Shown here: piece by piece, positions 48,218 to 56,676 of the stretch | Position numbering within the stretch: the stretch's first letter is position 1 | How the letters are laid out: each line of letters starts with the position of its first letter | Position numbers and translations under genes: made by a program | Assembly: GCF_008929045.1 (NCBI RefSeq) | Contig: NZ_VFAH01000003.1 | Span: forward strand, 186,001-250,000 | From: Noviherbaspirillum aerium | Lineage (GTDB): Bacteria; Pseudomonadota; Gammaproteobacteria; Burkholderiales; Burkholderiaceae_D | Length of the DNA: 64,000 nt | Direction of reading: 5' to 3' | The notes under the pieces: generated by a model | Told to the model about the DNA's origin: nothing | The model's database searches: none | Seen by the model: the letters and a program-made list of their open reading frames with translations, nothing else

Positions 48218-51037
48218 ATGTTTCATATCAAATCGCTGGAGATGGTCCATTGGGACTACTGGCAACGCGTCAAGAACATTCCGCTGGATGCGAAGATCAT
48301 CACCATCGCCGGCCAGAACGGTTCCGGCAAGACCACCCTGCTCGACGCCCTGCGCACCCTGTTCGGCCTCGACTGCTCGATGGGCCGCTCGTACAAGCAC
48401 TATGCCCGCCATGCCGGCCAGCAGACGTCATGGCTGCGCGCCGTGGTGGACAACCGCGCCACCGGCCGCCAGCTGTCGAACCGGCCCTTCCGCGCCTCCG
48501 GATTTTTCAGCGAGGACGAGGTCACGCTGTTCTGCCAGATCCAGAAGAATGGCGGCGACTGGAAGCGCCAGTACCTGATGCGCGCCGGCGTGGTCGAGAT
48601 CGAGGAAGTGCAGGAGGCGAACGACTGGCTCGGGCTGGAAAACTACCGCAAGCGCCTCGCCAATGCCGGCCTGTCGCCGGCGATGGCCAAGGTGCTGGCA
48701 CTGGAACAGGGCGAGACCGACAAGCTGTGCGAATACGCGCCGCGCCAACTGCTCGACCTGGTGTTCCAGGTGTTCGGCGACAAGGAAGTGCTCGACGCCT
48801 ATGACGAGGCCAAGCGCCATCAGCGCGATACCGAGACCGAACTGCAGCGCTTCGAGACCGAACTCGAATCGGCCCAGACCAACCAGGAGAGGCTGCGCCT
48901 GCGCGCCGCCAATTATCACCAGTGGGAAGGCTTGAACAAGGAGCAGCGCGACCTCCAGGAGGAAGTGCTGCCGACGCTGCAGTATCACGAGATCCGCGAA
49001 AAAGCCGGCGCCGCGAGCAACGCCTTGCGCGAAGCGCGCCGGTCGCTGGCCGCGCAGGACGGGCAGCTTGCCGACAGGCGCAATGAGCTCGCCGACCGTG
49101 CTTCGGCATTGAGCGCGGCGCACCAGCACGAAGCCGCGCTGGACGAGGAAAAATCCTTGCTGGAAAAGCGCCTGGGCGACATCAACGGCAAGCTCAAGCC
49201 GCTGGAAAGCCTGCTGGAACAGAAGGCACGTCTGCAGAAGCTGGCCGCCGACGCCGGCGCCGACATCGCCGATGTGGCCGCCGAACTCGAACAGAAGGAA
49301 AGCGAGTACATGCGCCAGCGGCAGGCGCGCGACGCGCTGGCGGCCCGCATTGCCGCCGACCGCTCGGCGATCGCCGCGCTGGAAAGCAAGACCGGCCTGC
49401 CCGACCCGGAGAACGTGCGCTCCATGCGCCGCGCATTGAACGAGGCCGGCATCGCGCACAGCATGCTGCCCGATATCGTCGAAGTCACCGACCCGCGCTG
49501 GCAGGGCGCGGTGGAAGGCATGCTGCGCGGCTATACCTCGGTAATCCTGCTGGAGCACGCACGCGATGCATCGGCCGCCTATCGCATCGGCGAGAAGGAG
49601 CGTTTCGGCCACTTCATCGTGCCGGACCGCGTCACTGCGCCGGAAGTCAAGGACAAGAGCCTGCTCGCGGTGGTGCGCTTCACCTCCAAGGCGCCGGCCT
49701 GGCTGATCGAACAGCTCGGCCGCGTGACGCGGGTCGATTCCGCCGAAGCCGGCATGAAACTGTCGGGCAGCGAGGAATGGATCACGCCCGAGGCCTATCA
49801 CCGCGAACGACGCGGCGGACGCTCGGTATTCGTCGAAGCGTCGCGCTACCGCTTCGGCCAGGCCGGCCGCGCGCAGCGCATCGCGGCCCTGCAGCAGTCG
49901 CTGCCGAAGCTGGAAGCCCAGGAAGACCAGCTTACCCTCGCGATCAACAAGCTGGCCGGCGAAGTCAGCGCGCTGAAGGCACGCATCGCCGGCGTCGATG
50001 CGGCCAAGGAACTGGTGGCGCGGCAGGCGGAATTCGATGAAGCCGGTCACGGCGCGGCGCCGCTGAAGGCGGCGCGCACCGAGGTCGGCACTCGGCTGGG
50101 AGAACTCTTCCCGCTGACGAAGAAGGCCACCGAGGACCGCACGCTGGCCGACAATGCCTGGCAGAACGCCAGGCGGGCGCTGGCCGACGGCGAATCCCAT
50201 CTGCGGCTGGCGCAAAAGCGCCACCAGGAAGAGCGTGCCGCGCAGGCGAAGGCGCTTACCGAGATCCGCAGGAACTGGCGCCACCTGCCTCATGCGTGGC
50301 GGCGTCCGGCGCGCCGTGCCGAACTCGTGGCGATCCATCAGAACGCCCACCAGGTACATCTGCGCATCAGCCATCTCGCCAGCGATCTTGCGCGGGAGGA
50401 CTGGGAAACCGATTCCACCGTGGTCGACCAGCATGTGCGCCTGACCGCGCTGCTGCAAGGGCGGCAGGCGGAAACCGAGGAGCGCCGCTACCAGAACAAC
50501 CGCGCGATCGAAGCGACCACCAATGCGCGCGGGGCCTACATCGACCGGCTGCGCTATACGATCAAGACCTACAGCCGCAACATCAAGGAGCTGGGCGAGC
50601 TGGCCAACATCGAGGTGCATACCGATCCGGTGCGGCTGGAGAATGACGACGTACAGCTGGCTCAGGCTGGTCTGCAGGTGCGCTTCAAGTTCGACGGCAA
50701 GGGACCGATCGGCCTGAACGACGGCGAGGCTTCGGGCGGCCAGCAGGTGATGAAGTCGCTGATCCTGCTGATCGGACTGCTGAAGTCGGATGACGGGTCG
50801 GGCGGCTTCGTGTTCATCGACGAGCCCTTTGCTCACCTCGATATCCGCAACATCCAGCTGGTCGGCGAATTCTTGAAGAATACCGATGCGCAGTATCTGA
50901 TGACGACGCCGTTGACCCACAATACGGATGTGTATGATCCGTCGGAGCTGACGCTGATTACCAGCAAGAAGAAGAAGGAGTCGCACTGGGCGCAGCCGAT
51001 TTTCGTGCTGCAGCGGCGGGCTTCGAGAGCGGCTTAG
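48218..51037 (+). CDS. mksB: MksB/JetC-like SMC ATPase
   Basis: The 939-residue protein has Walker A 'GQNGSGKTT' at residues 32-40, long coiled coils around 190-385 and 540-780, a hinge over about 387-528 ('LPDIVEVTDPRWQGAVEGML'), the signature 'ASGGQQVMKSLILL' near 838 and Walker B 'GGFVFIDEPFAHLD' near 862. Length fits MksB (about 950) rather than full-length SMC (about 1150). Such condensins compact DNA or, with a nuclease (MksG/JetD), cut plasmids. No toprim nuclease gene follows: the next 446 bp are repeats, then GST. ATG 48218 follows AGGA; the frame is open far upstream through mksE, but that part is a shadow. Confidence 0.9.
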   Translation: MFHIKSLEMVHWDYWQRVKNIPLDAKIITIAGQNGSGKTTLLDALRTLFGLDCSMGRSYKHYARHAGQQTSWLRAVVDNRATGRQLSNRPFRASGFFSEDEVTLFCQIQKNGGDWKRQYLMRAGVVEIEEVQEANDWLGLENYRKRLANAGLSPAMAKVLALEQGETDKLCEYAPRQLLDLVFQVFGDKEVLDAYDEAKRHQRDTETELQRFETELESAQTNQERLRLRAANYHQWEGLNKEQRDLQEEVLPTLQYHEIREKAGAASNALREARRSLAAQDGQLADRRNELADRASALSAAHQHEAALDEEKSLLEKRLGDINGKLKPLESLLEQKARLQKLAADAGADIADVAAELEQKESEYMRQRQARDALAARIAADRSAIAALESKTGLPDPENVRSMRRALNEAGIAHSMLPDIVEVTDPRWQGAVEGMLRGYTSVILLEHARDASAAYRIGEKERFGHFIVPDRVTAPEVKDKSLLAVVRFTSKAPAWLIEQLGRVTRVDSAEAGMKLSGSEEWITPEAYHRERRGGRSVFVEASRYRFGQAGRAQRIAALQQSLPKLEAQEDQLTLAINKLAGEVSALKARIAGVDAAKELVARQAEFDEAGHGAAPLKAARTEVGTRLGELFPLTKKATEDRTLADNAWQNARRALADGESHLRLAQKRHQEERAAQAKALTEIRRNWRHLPHAWRRPARRAELVAIHQNAHQVHLRISHLASDLAREDWETDSTVVDQHVRLTALLQGRQAETEERRYQNNRAIEATTNARGAYIDRLRYTIKTYSRNIKELGELANIEVHTDPVRLENDDVQLAQAGLQVRFKFDGKGPIGLNDGEASGGQQVMKSLILLIGLLKSDDGSGGFVFIDEPFAHLDIRNIQLVGEFLKNTDAQYLMTTPLTHNTDVYDPSELTLITSKKKKESHWAQPIFVLQRRASRAA

Positions 51038-51047
51038 CCGGATCTCT

Positions 51048-51073
51048 GGTAGTGCAGGCCTCCGTGCCTGCAC
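51048..51073 (+). repeat. GTAG-type REP hairpin, left copy
   Basis: GTAG followed by the hairpin GTGCAGGC-CTCCGT-GCCTGCAC (8-bp perfect stem). A GTAG head plus short palindrome is the REP design in which the GTAG is the mark read by RAYT transposases (established for several genera). Confidence 0.8.
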
Positions 51074-51155
51074 AAGGGCTCTTGTTCGGAGAAGATTCTT
51101 ATTGCTTGCTCTCTCCGTGGATGCTTGTTTTGCCGGGTCTGGCCCCGGCGGGCCA

Positions 51156-51185
51156 CCTCCTTTTTTGCTTCGCCAAAAAAGGAGG
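51156..51185. repeat. 12-bp perfect hairpin, AT-rich
   Basis: CCTCCTTTTTTG (51156-51167) and CAAAAAAGGAGG (51174-51185) with loop CTTCGC. It could act as a terminator for mksB, 120 bp downstream, as well as being part of a repeat element. Confidence 0.75.
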
Positions 51186-51190
51186 CAAAA

Positions 51191-51340
51191 AAGGCGACAC
51201 CCCTACCGTCGCCCCTGCGGGGTTCCCAAAAGAGCGGACGGCATAGCGGGAAGCGCAGAAACCCGCCTGCGACTCGGACATCTGCGCTTCTTTATCCGCT
51301 ATGCTGTCCGCTCTTTTAGCGTCGGTAGAGGGGAAAATTC
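51191..51340. repeat. Long imperfect palindrome
   Basis: The left arm AAAAGAGCGGACGGCATAGC (51228-51247) plus GAAGCGCAGA pairs with the right arm TCTGCGCTTC (51281-51290) plus GCTATGCTGTCCGCTCTTTT (51298-51317), with small differences. The similarity weakly continues outward (CCCCTACCGTCGC on the left against GCGTCGGTAGAGGGG on the right). It lies between the two REP hairpins. Confidence 0.75.
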
Positions 51341-51409
51341 AACAGCCTCTGTGCGCTGACGACGTTAAGCCATATGCTTTCCATCGCCGGAACAAGCTCT
51401 CCACATCCA

Positions 51410-51435
51410 GGTAGTGCAGGCCTCCGCGCCTGCAC
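51410..51435 (+). repeat. GTAG-type REP hairpin, right copy
   Basis: GTAG followed by GTGCAGGC-CTCCGC-GCCTGCAC, identical to the copy at 51048-51073 except for one loop base and in the same orientation. Confidence 0.8.
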
Positions 51436-51483
51436 CGACACCGGCGGTCCGAAGAATGTGCAGCGAGAAGCCCTTCCCTGCCT

Positions 51484-52110
51484 TCACGCGCTGTCGGCCT
51501 TCATATGCTCTTCATTGATCCGGTGCACGCTCTGAAACGACGGGCGTGCCGACAGCCGATGGAAATACGCTTCGAGCGCCGGACGCTTTTCTATGCTGCC
51601 GAACATCATGCCCCAGCCGACCGATGAACCGAAATAGACATCGGCCGCAGTGAACTGGTCGCCGCAAATGTAGGGCCCCGCTTCAACCGCCTTTTCCAGC
51701 GCGTTCATGGTGTCGGCATAGCATCCGAAGCCGACGGTGCTGCTGCGGCCTTCCGGCACTTGCCAGTTGAATGCCCGGCAGGTGGATGCCATTTCCAGCG
51801 GACCGGCGGCGAAGAACATCCAGCGGTAATAGGACGCACGCGCCGGACTGGCTGGCGCCGGTGCAAGATTTTTCTCGGGAAAGACGTCCGCAAGGTAGGC
51901 GCAGATGGCGGGCGTCTCCGTCACGATTACTTCGCCATGTTTTATCGCCGGCACCTTGCCCATGGGATTGATGGCAAGGTAGTCGCCGCTCTTCATTCGC
52001 GGCCCGTATTCCAGCCACACGGTTTCGTAAGGAATACCGAGCTCTTCCAGCATCCAGTGCGCGATGCGGCCTCGGGATTGGGGGTTCGTGTACAGCACCA
52101 GGTCAGTCAT
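51484..52110 (-). CDS. Glutathione S-transferase family protein
   Basis: The 208-residue protein has a thioredoxin-fold N-terminal domain ('LVLYTNPQSRGRIAHWMLEE', 'INPMGKVPAIKHGEVIVTET') and an all-helical C-terminal domain. Ser at position 11 of the N-terminal loop (PQSRGR) may be the catalytic residue. It probably conjugates or reduces with glutathione; the substrate is unknown. GGAGG precedes ATG 52110. It follows the SRPBCC gene on the same strand by 174 bp and may share its TetR control. Confidence 0.92.
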   Translation of the reverse strand: MTDLVLYTNPQSRGRIAHWMLEELGIPYETVWLEYGPRMKSGDYLAINPMGKVPAIKHGEVIVTETPAICAYLADVFPEKNLAPAPASPARASYYRWMFFAAGPLEMASTCRAFNWQVPEGRSSTVGFGCYADTMNALEKAVEAGPYICGDQFTAADVYFGSSVGWGMMFGSIEKRPALEAYFHRLSARPSFQSVHRINEEHMKADSA

Positions 52111-52284
52111 GAACTTGCCTCCATGCAGGGTTGCGGGACGCGGCTCGCTATGCGCACTATGCGGCAAGCGTTGTCTGCCGCATTCGATCCTGATGGTCGA
52201 TGCCCGTTCCATGGAACATGACGCAACGTGCCGGCACGCGCTGCCGCGCCGCAAATTCATGAAGCTTGCCGCGTTCCAGAATTT

Positions 52285-52752
52285 TCAGATTTTTGCGACC
52301 AGTTCGGCCAGCTGGTCGGCGCACTTGCCCCAGCCTTCATGAAAGCCCATTTTTTCATGCGCCTCGCGGTCGGCCTCGTTCCAGTGCCGCACGCGGGCGG
52401 TGTAGCGGGTGCCGCCGGCCTCGTCTTCGAAGGTGATGATGCCGGTCATGAACGGCTTGCCGGAAGGCTGCCATGCCTCGGTATAGGCATCGGTGAAGAC
52501 CAGGCGCTCGTTGGGCACCACTTCAAGGTATATCCCCTGGTTGGGAAACTCGTTGCCGTCGGGGTCGCGCATGACGATGCGGTTGCTGCCGCCGGGGCGT
52601 ACATCCAGTTCCGCCGCAGCGACCGACCACGGCTGCGGCACGAACCATTGCTTGAGCAGTTCGGGCTCGGTCCAGGCGCGGAACAGTTTTTCCTTGGGTG
52701 CCGGGATCAGGCGCGTCAGTACCAGTTCATGGGATGCATTGGATTGGCTCAT
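52285..52752 (-). CDS. SRPBCC / AHSA1 (Aha1-like) domain protein
   Basis: The 155-residue protein matches the START/SRPBCC fold: 'LVLTRLIPAPKEKLFRAWTE' followed by 'PELLKQWFVP' and the C-terminal helix 'FHEGWGKCADQLAELVAKI'. Members bind hydrophobic ligands. Its ATG overlaps the tetR stop by 4 bp (52749-52752), so it is translated with the regulator. Its ligand or partner is unknown. Confidence 0.9.
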   Translation of the reverse strand: MSQSNASHELVLTRLIPAPKEKLFRAWTEPELLKQWFVPQPWSVAAAELDVRPGGSNRIVMRDPDGNEFPNQGIYLEVVPNERLVFTDAYTEAWQPSGKPFMTGIITFEDEAGGTRYTARVRHWNEADREAHEKMGFHEGWGKCADQLAELVAKI

Positions 52753-53384
52753 GCGGTTTTCTCCTCCAGGTTGGCGTCGGCTTTCATGCCGAACAGGGTT
52801 TGCAGATAACGCTTCAGATGGGCAAGGGATTCGAGCGCGACTTCGGGGCCTTGCTTGGCTTTGACGAAGATGAATGCGCCCTGCAGCACCGACTGGATGA
52901 AATAGCCGACGCTCTTCGATGTCCACTCGGCTTCGGGTGCATACAGGCGCCTGGCTTCCTCGATATCCCGCTCCAGCTCGGCCACATGCGCCGACATGCC
53001 GGCGTCGCAGGCGGCGCGGATCTCGGGATGCGTCGCATATACCTCCTGCACCGAAGTACCCATCAGGCAGGTGTACTGGGCAATCTCGCCGTTGAGCAAG
53101 GCGGCGCGGAAGTCGACATAGCCGAGAACGCGGTCACGCGGATCGGGCAGCGCCTTGAAGGGCGCATTCGCGAAAAACGCTTCCGCCATGCTGCCGAAGT
53201 GCTCGATCGCGGCCACGCCGAGCTGCTCCTTGTTGGCGAAATGATGGAAGAAGCTGCCCTTGGTGACGCCGGCGGCGCTGCAGATGTCATCGACCGTGGT
53301 GGCGGCATAACCCTTGCCGCGGATCAGGTCGCGGGCGGCGTCCAGCAGCTTGGTTCGGGTTGCCGCGCTGTCTCTGGTTCTCAT
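52749..53384 (-). CDS. TetR-family transcriptional repressor
   Basis: The 211-residue protein has a TetR HTH over residues 10-57 ('RTKLLDAARDLIRGKGYAAT', then TVDDICSAAGVTKGSFFHHF). The C-terminal ligand domain resembles the TetR_C group often paired with SRPBCC genes. A near-perfect 26-bp operator lies 18 bp upstream of the start codon. It probably represses its own operon (tetR-SRPBCC, perhaps GST) and releases it on an unknown ligand. Confidence 0.93.
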   Translation of the reverse strand: MRTRDSAATRTKLLDAARDLIRGKGYAATTVDDICSAAGVTKGSFFHHFANKEQLGVAAIEHFGSMAEAFFANAPFKALPDPRDRVLGYVDFRAALLNGEIAQYTCLMGTSVQEVYATHPEIRAACDAGMSAHVAELERDIEEARRLYAPEAEWTSKSVGYFIQSVLQGAFIFVKAKQGPEVALESLAHLKRYLQTLFGMKADANLEEKTA

Positions 53385-53402
53385 GGCCTGGTTCTCGATA
53401 AT

Positions 53403-53428
53403 TTACATACCAACTGGTTGGTATGTAA
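53403..53428. promoter_or_regulatory. TetR operator
   Basis: TTACATACCAAC (53403-53414), two central bases TG, then GTTGGTATGTAA (53417-53428): two exact 12-bp arms. It lies directly upstream of tetR, as expected for autoregulation. Confidence 0.85.
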
Positions 53429-53508
53429 GATAGGCCGATGTGATGCTTCTGTCAAGCTCGAAAATCTCCCGTGCCGTTGACGGCCGCCGGCCTGCGCCGG
53501 CAGGCAGG

Positions 53509-54975
53509 TCAAGTCTTGCCGGTGCCCTGCATCAATGCTCGGTACAAACCCTCCGCCGCATCCGCCATCCTGTCAATGCTCTGCTCCCGCAGGCGCCGCA
53601 GGTCCACCGGTTCGGCATTCTTCAAGCCGGCCCAGCGCAGCAGCGCGCCCATGGCTTCGGGCGTGTCGAAGACGCCGTGCAGATAGGTGCCGAGTACGCA
53701 GTCGTCTTCCGAGCGGGCGCCTTCGGGGCGCTCGTCGATAAGGAATGCCGGCCGCTCCATCGCCGGACCATGCGAAGTGCCCATGTGGATTTCATAGCCG
53801 CTGACCGTCGCCTCGGCGAATGCGCAATGTCCGCTGACCTGCTGCAGCCGCTTGGCCTGCGTCATTTCGGTATCGATGTCGAGCAGCCCGAGCCCCTGCG
53901 ACACGCCGGGCCTGCCCTCGACGCCGTGCGGATCGGCGACGCTGCGGCCGAGCATCTGGTAGCCGCCGCAGATGCCGATCACCTTGCCGCCGTAGCGCAC
54001 ATGGCGCCGCACCGCCTCGTGCCAGCCGTTCTGCCGCAGCCACGCGAGGTCGTTGCGGGTGTTCTTGCTGCCGGGGAGAATGATGAGGTCCGCCGGCGGA
54101 ATCGGCTGGCCGGGACCGATGAAGCGCAGGTCGACTTCCGGCTGCGCCCTGAGCGCATCGAAATCGGTATGGTTGCTGATGCGCGGAATCACCGGCACGA
54201 CCACGCGAAAGCCGCCCTTCTCGCTCTGCTCTGGCTTGACCGCATCCTCGGCATCGAGAAACAGCCCGTGCAGGTAAGGCAGCACCGCCAGCACCGGCTT
54301 GCCGGTCTGCCGCTCCAGCCAGTCAAGTCCGGGCTTGAGCAGCGCGATATCGCCGCGGAAGCGGTTGATGACGAAGCCGGCGATGCGCCGGCGCTCGCTC
54401 TCGGACAGGCACGCCAGCGTGCCGACGATGTGCGCGAACACGCCGCCGCGGTCGATATCGGCCACCAGGATCACCGGGCAGTCGACCGCTTCGGCAAAGC
54501 CCATGTTGGCAATGTCACGGTCGCGCAGGTTGATTTCCGCCGGGCTGCCCGCGCCTTCGACAATCACCGCCTGGTATTGTGAAGCCAGCCGGCGATAGGA
54601 ATCGAGCACCGCCTCCATCGCCACCGTCTTGTACCGGTGATAGTCGCGCGCATTCATGTCGGCGCGCACATGGCCCTGGATGATGACCTGCGCGCCGGTA
54701 TCGCTCGAAGGCTTCAGCAGCACCGGGTTCATGTCGGTGTGCGGCGGCACGCCGGCGGCCTGCGCCTGCAGGGCCTGGGCCCGGCCGATCTCGCCGCCGT
54801 CGACGGTGACCGCGCTGTTCAGCGCCATGTTCTGCGGCTTGAACGGCGCCACGCGGATGCCGTCGCGCGCCAGCAGCCGGCACAGCGCGGCAACCACCGT
54901 GCTCTTGCCGGCGTCGGAGGTGGTGCCCTGCACCATCAGGGTCGGATAGGGAAAGTTCATGGACGTGTCATGCAT
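53509..54975 (-). CDS. cobQ: Cobyric acid synthase
   Basis: The 488-residue enzyme amidates four side chains of adenosylcobyrinic acid a,c-diamide with glutamine. The N-terminal dethiobiotin-synthetase-like domain has '[16 protein letters not shown]'; the C-terminal class I glutamine amidotransferase has the nucleophile in '[16 protein letters not shown]' and the His in 'GTYLHGVFD'. ATG 54975 follows AGGAA and overlaps the previous stop by 8 bp; an ATG at 54960 is possible. It is the last visible gene of the cobalamin cluster. Confidence 0.95.
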   Translation of the reverse strand: MHDTSMNFPYPTLMVQGTTSDAGKSTVVAALCRLLARDGIRVAPFKPQNMALNSAVTVDGGEIGRAQALQAQAAGVPPHTDMNPVLLKPSSDTGAQVIIQGHVRADMNARDYHRYKTVAMEAVLDSYRRLASQYQAVIVEGAGSPAEINLRDRDIANMGFAEAVDCPVILVADIDRGGVFAHIVGTLACLSESERRRIAGFVINRFRGDIALLKPGLDWLERQTGKPVLAVLPYLHGLFLDAEDAVKPEQSEKGGFRVVVPVIPRISNHTDFDALRAQPEVDLRFIGPGQPIPPADLIILPGSKNTRNDLAWLRQNGWHEAVRRHVRYGGKVIGICGGYQMLGRSVADPHGVEGRPGVSQGLGLLDIDTEMTQAKRLQQVSGHCAFAEATVSGYEIHMGTSHGPAMERPAFLIDERPEGARSEDDCVLGTYLHGVFDTPEAMGALLRWAGLKNAEPVDLRRLREQSIDRMADAAEGLYRALMQGTGKT

Positions 54976-55771
54976 GTTGTTCCTGCCAGCGCGCCACCAG
55001 GGCGGCAAGCCGGGTCAGGCCTTCCGTGATGGCCGCGGGCCCGGGTGAAAGGATGTCGGCCGACTTGATTTCATGCACCATGCCGTCGCGGACCGCCGGA
55101 ATCGCATCCCAGCCGGTTCGTCCGCAGACTGTCTCGGGCCGGAATTTCTTGCCGCACCAGGAACCGATGATGATGTCCGGCGCGCGGCGCACCACTTCCT
55201 CCGGGTCGGCGATGATGCGTTCCCTGGCGCCCGGATGCTGCGCCAGATCGGCGAAAGCATCGTCGCCGCCGGCGATGCCTATCATGTCGGACACCCAGCC
55301 GATGCCGCTGATCAGCGGCTCGTTCCATTCCTCGAAATAGATGCGCGGCCTGACGGTGTATCCGGCGCTGCGCTGCCGGATGGCATCGATATGCGCCTGC
55401 AGGTGATTCACCAGCCGCTCGCCCTGGTCCCGCCGCTCGACCAGCAAGGCCAGCGTGCGGACCATGCGCAGGATGCCGGCCAGATCGCGCTGGTTGAACA
55501 GATGCACCTCGATTCCCGCCGCGGCGAGATCGCGGCAGATGTCGGCCTGCATGTTGGAAAAGCCGATCACCAGGTCGGGCCGCACGGCGAGGATGCGCTC
55601 GATCTTCGAAGAAGAAAAGCCGCTGATCTTCGGCTTTTCGCTGCGCGCCCGCGCCGGCCTGGTGGTAAATCCCGAGATGCCGGCAATCAGGTCTTCGGCG
55701 CCGAGCGCATACAGGGTCTCGACCGCCTCGGTGCTGAGGCAGGCGATGCGCCGGTAGCCGCTCGCCGTCAC
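54968..55771 (-). CDS. BtuF-like cobalamin-binding protein without signal peptide
   Basis: The 267-residue protein has the BtuF-type fold: '[20 protein letters not shown]', '[20 protein letters not shown]' and '[20 protein letters not shown]'. Its start is GTG 55771, preceded by AAGGAG at 8 bp and overlapping the previous stop by 4 bp (GTGA). The sequence begins [13 protein letters not shown], with no hydrophobic export signal. It therefore may act in the cytoplasm, for example in corrinoid handling (inference). Database names for such proteins are usually 'cobalamin-binding protein'. A longer upstream frame is open but non-coding in character. Confidence 0.85.
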   Translation of the reverse strand: MTASGYRRIACLSTEAVETLYALGAEDLIAGISGFTTRPARARSEKPKISGFSSSKIERILAVRPDLVIGFSNMQADICRDLAAAGIEVHLFNQRDLAGILRMVRTLALLVERRDQGERLVNHLQAHIDAIRQRSAGYTVRPRIYFEEWNEPLISGIGWVSDMIGIAGGDDAFADLAQHPGARERIIADPEEVVRRAPDIIIGSWCGKKFRPETVCGRTGWDAIPAVRDGMVHEIKSADILSPGPAAITEGLTRLAALVARWQEQHA

Positions 55772-56676
55772 TGCCGTATCTCCTTGCCGTCCCGCCGTCC
55801 GCGCGCTTCGTCCAGGCGTGCGCAGAGTTCGGCGGCGCCGGCGAGGATGCGCGGGCCGGCGCGGTTGATGAGGTCGCCGTCGATGGCGAACAGGTTGCCG
55901 CGCTTGACCGCCGTCATCGACGGATACTGTTTCCAGATCTCGATGCCGCTGACCTTCTGGTCGCGCCGGTCGCCGCTGACGATGGCGTCCGGATTTTCCT
56001 TCAGCACCGCTTCCTGGGTAATGCTGGGCGCCGCCATCGGCAGCTTGGCGAAGATGTTTTCGCCGCCGCAGACGCGGATCGCGTCGCTGATGATATGGCG
56101 CTCGTTCAGGGTGTACAGCGGCCGGTCCCAGACCTGGTAGAACACCCGCACCGGCGGACGGTTGCGGTAGCGCGAGGTCAGCCCGTCGAGCTGGCGCTGC
56201 AGGTCGCCCGCGGCCTGCCTGGCCTGGGCCTCGGTGCCCATCAGCTGGCCCATGCGCAGCACCGCTTCGGGAATATCCGCCAGCTTGTGCGGCTCGCTGT
56301 AGAACAGCGGAATGCCCAGCTTGCGAAGCTGCTCCATCTGCCGCGACGAGGCATTGTGCCGCCACACCACCAGCAGGTCGGGCTTGAGGGCGATCAGCCG
56401 TTCGAGGTCGACCGAGCGGTTGTCGCCGATGCGGGGTATGTTCTTCGCCGCCGGCGGATACTCGCTATACGTGACGGTGCCGACGATGCGGTCGCCGCCG
56501 CCGGCGGCGAACAGCATTTCCGTCACATGCGGCGACAGGGAGACCACCCGCCGCGCCGGCTGTTCCAGCGTTACCGTATCGCCGGCATCATCCTGCACCG
56601 TGATCGCGGCCTGCGCGCTGAGGACGCAGCCGCCCATCAGCGCCGCGCCGAGCATCATCCATCGAAAGCGCTTCAT
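55768..56676 (-). CDS. btuF: Periplasmic cobalamin-binding protein BtuF
   Basis: The 302-residue precursor has a signal peptide (MKRFRWMMLGAALMGGCVLS, cleavage probably after AQA). The mature part has 'VTLEQPARRVVSLSPHVTEM', 'LERLIALKPDLLVVW' and 'AVLKENPDAIVSG', characteristic of BtuF. It delivers cobalamin to the ABC permease encoded upstream in the cluster. It overlaps the cobC start end by 4 bp (ATGA). It is a close paralogue of the protein encoded at 43561-44448. Confidence 0.92.
   Translation of the reverse strand: MKRFRWMMLGAALMGGCVLSAQAAITVQDDAGDTVTLEQPARRVVSLSPHVTEMLFAAGGGDRIVGTVTYSEYPPAAKNIPRIGDNRSVDLERLIALKPDLLVVWRHNASSRQMEQLRKLGIPLFYSEPHKLADIPEAVLRMGQLMGTEAQARQAAGDLQRQLDGLTSRYRNRPPVRVFYQVWDRPLYTLNERHIISDAIRVCGGENIFAKLPMAAPSITQEAVLKENPDAIVSGDRRDQKVSGIEIWKQYPSMTAVKRGNLFAIDGDLINRAGPRILAGAAELCARLDEARGRRDGKEIRQ

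Noticed and set aside
48428-51073. 881-codon open frame on the minus strand
   Set aside because: Antisense to the SMC gene mksB and without any domain features.
51052-51359. Short open frames in the mksB-GST spacer
   Set aside because: They are translations of the palindromic repeat element, not genes.
53429-53508. Cobalamin riboswitch near cobQ
   Set aside because: This is the 3' side of the operon and no B12-box-like sequence is present; if one exists it should be upstream of btuB, outside the window.
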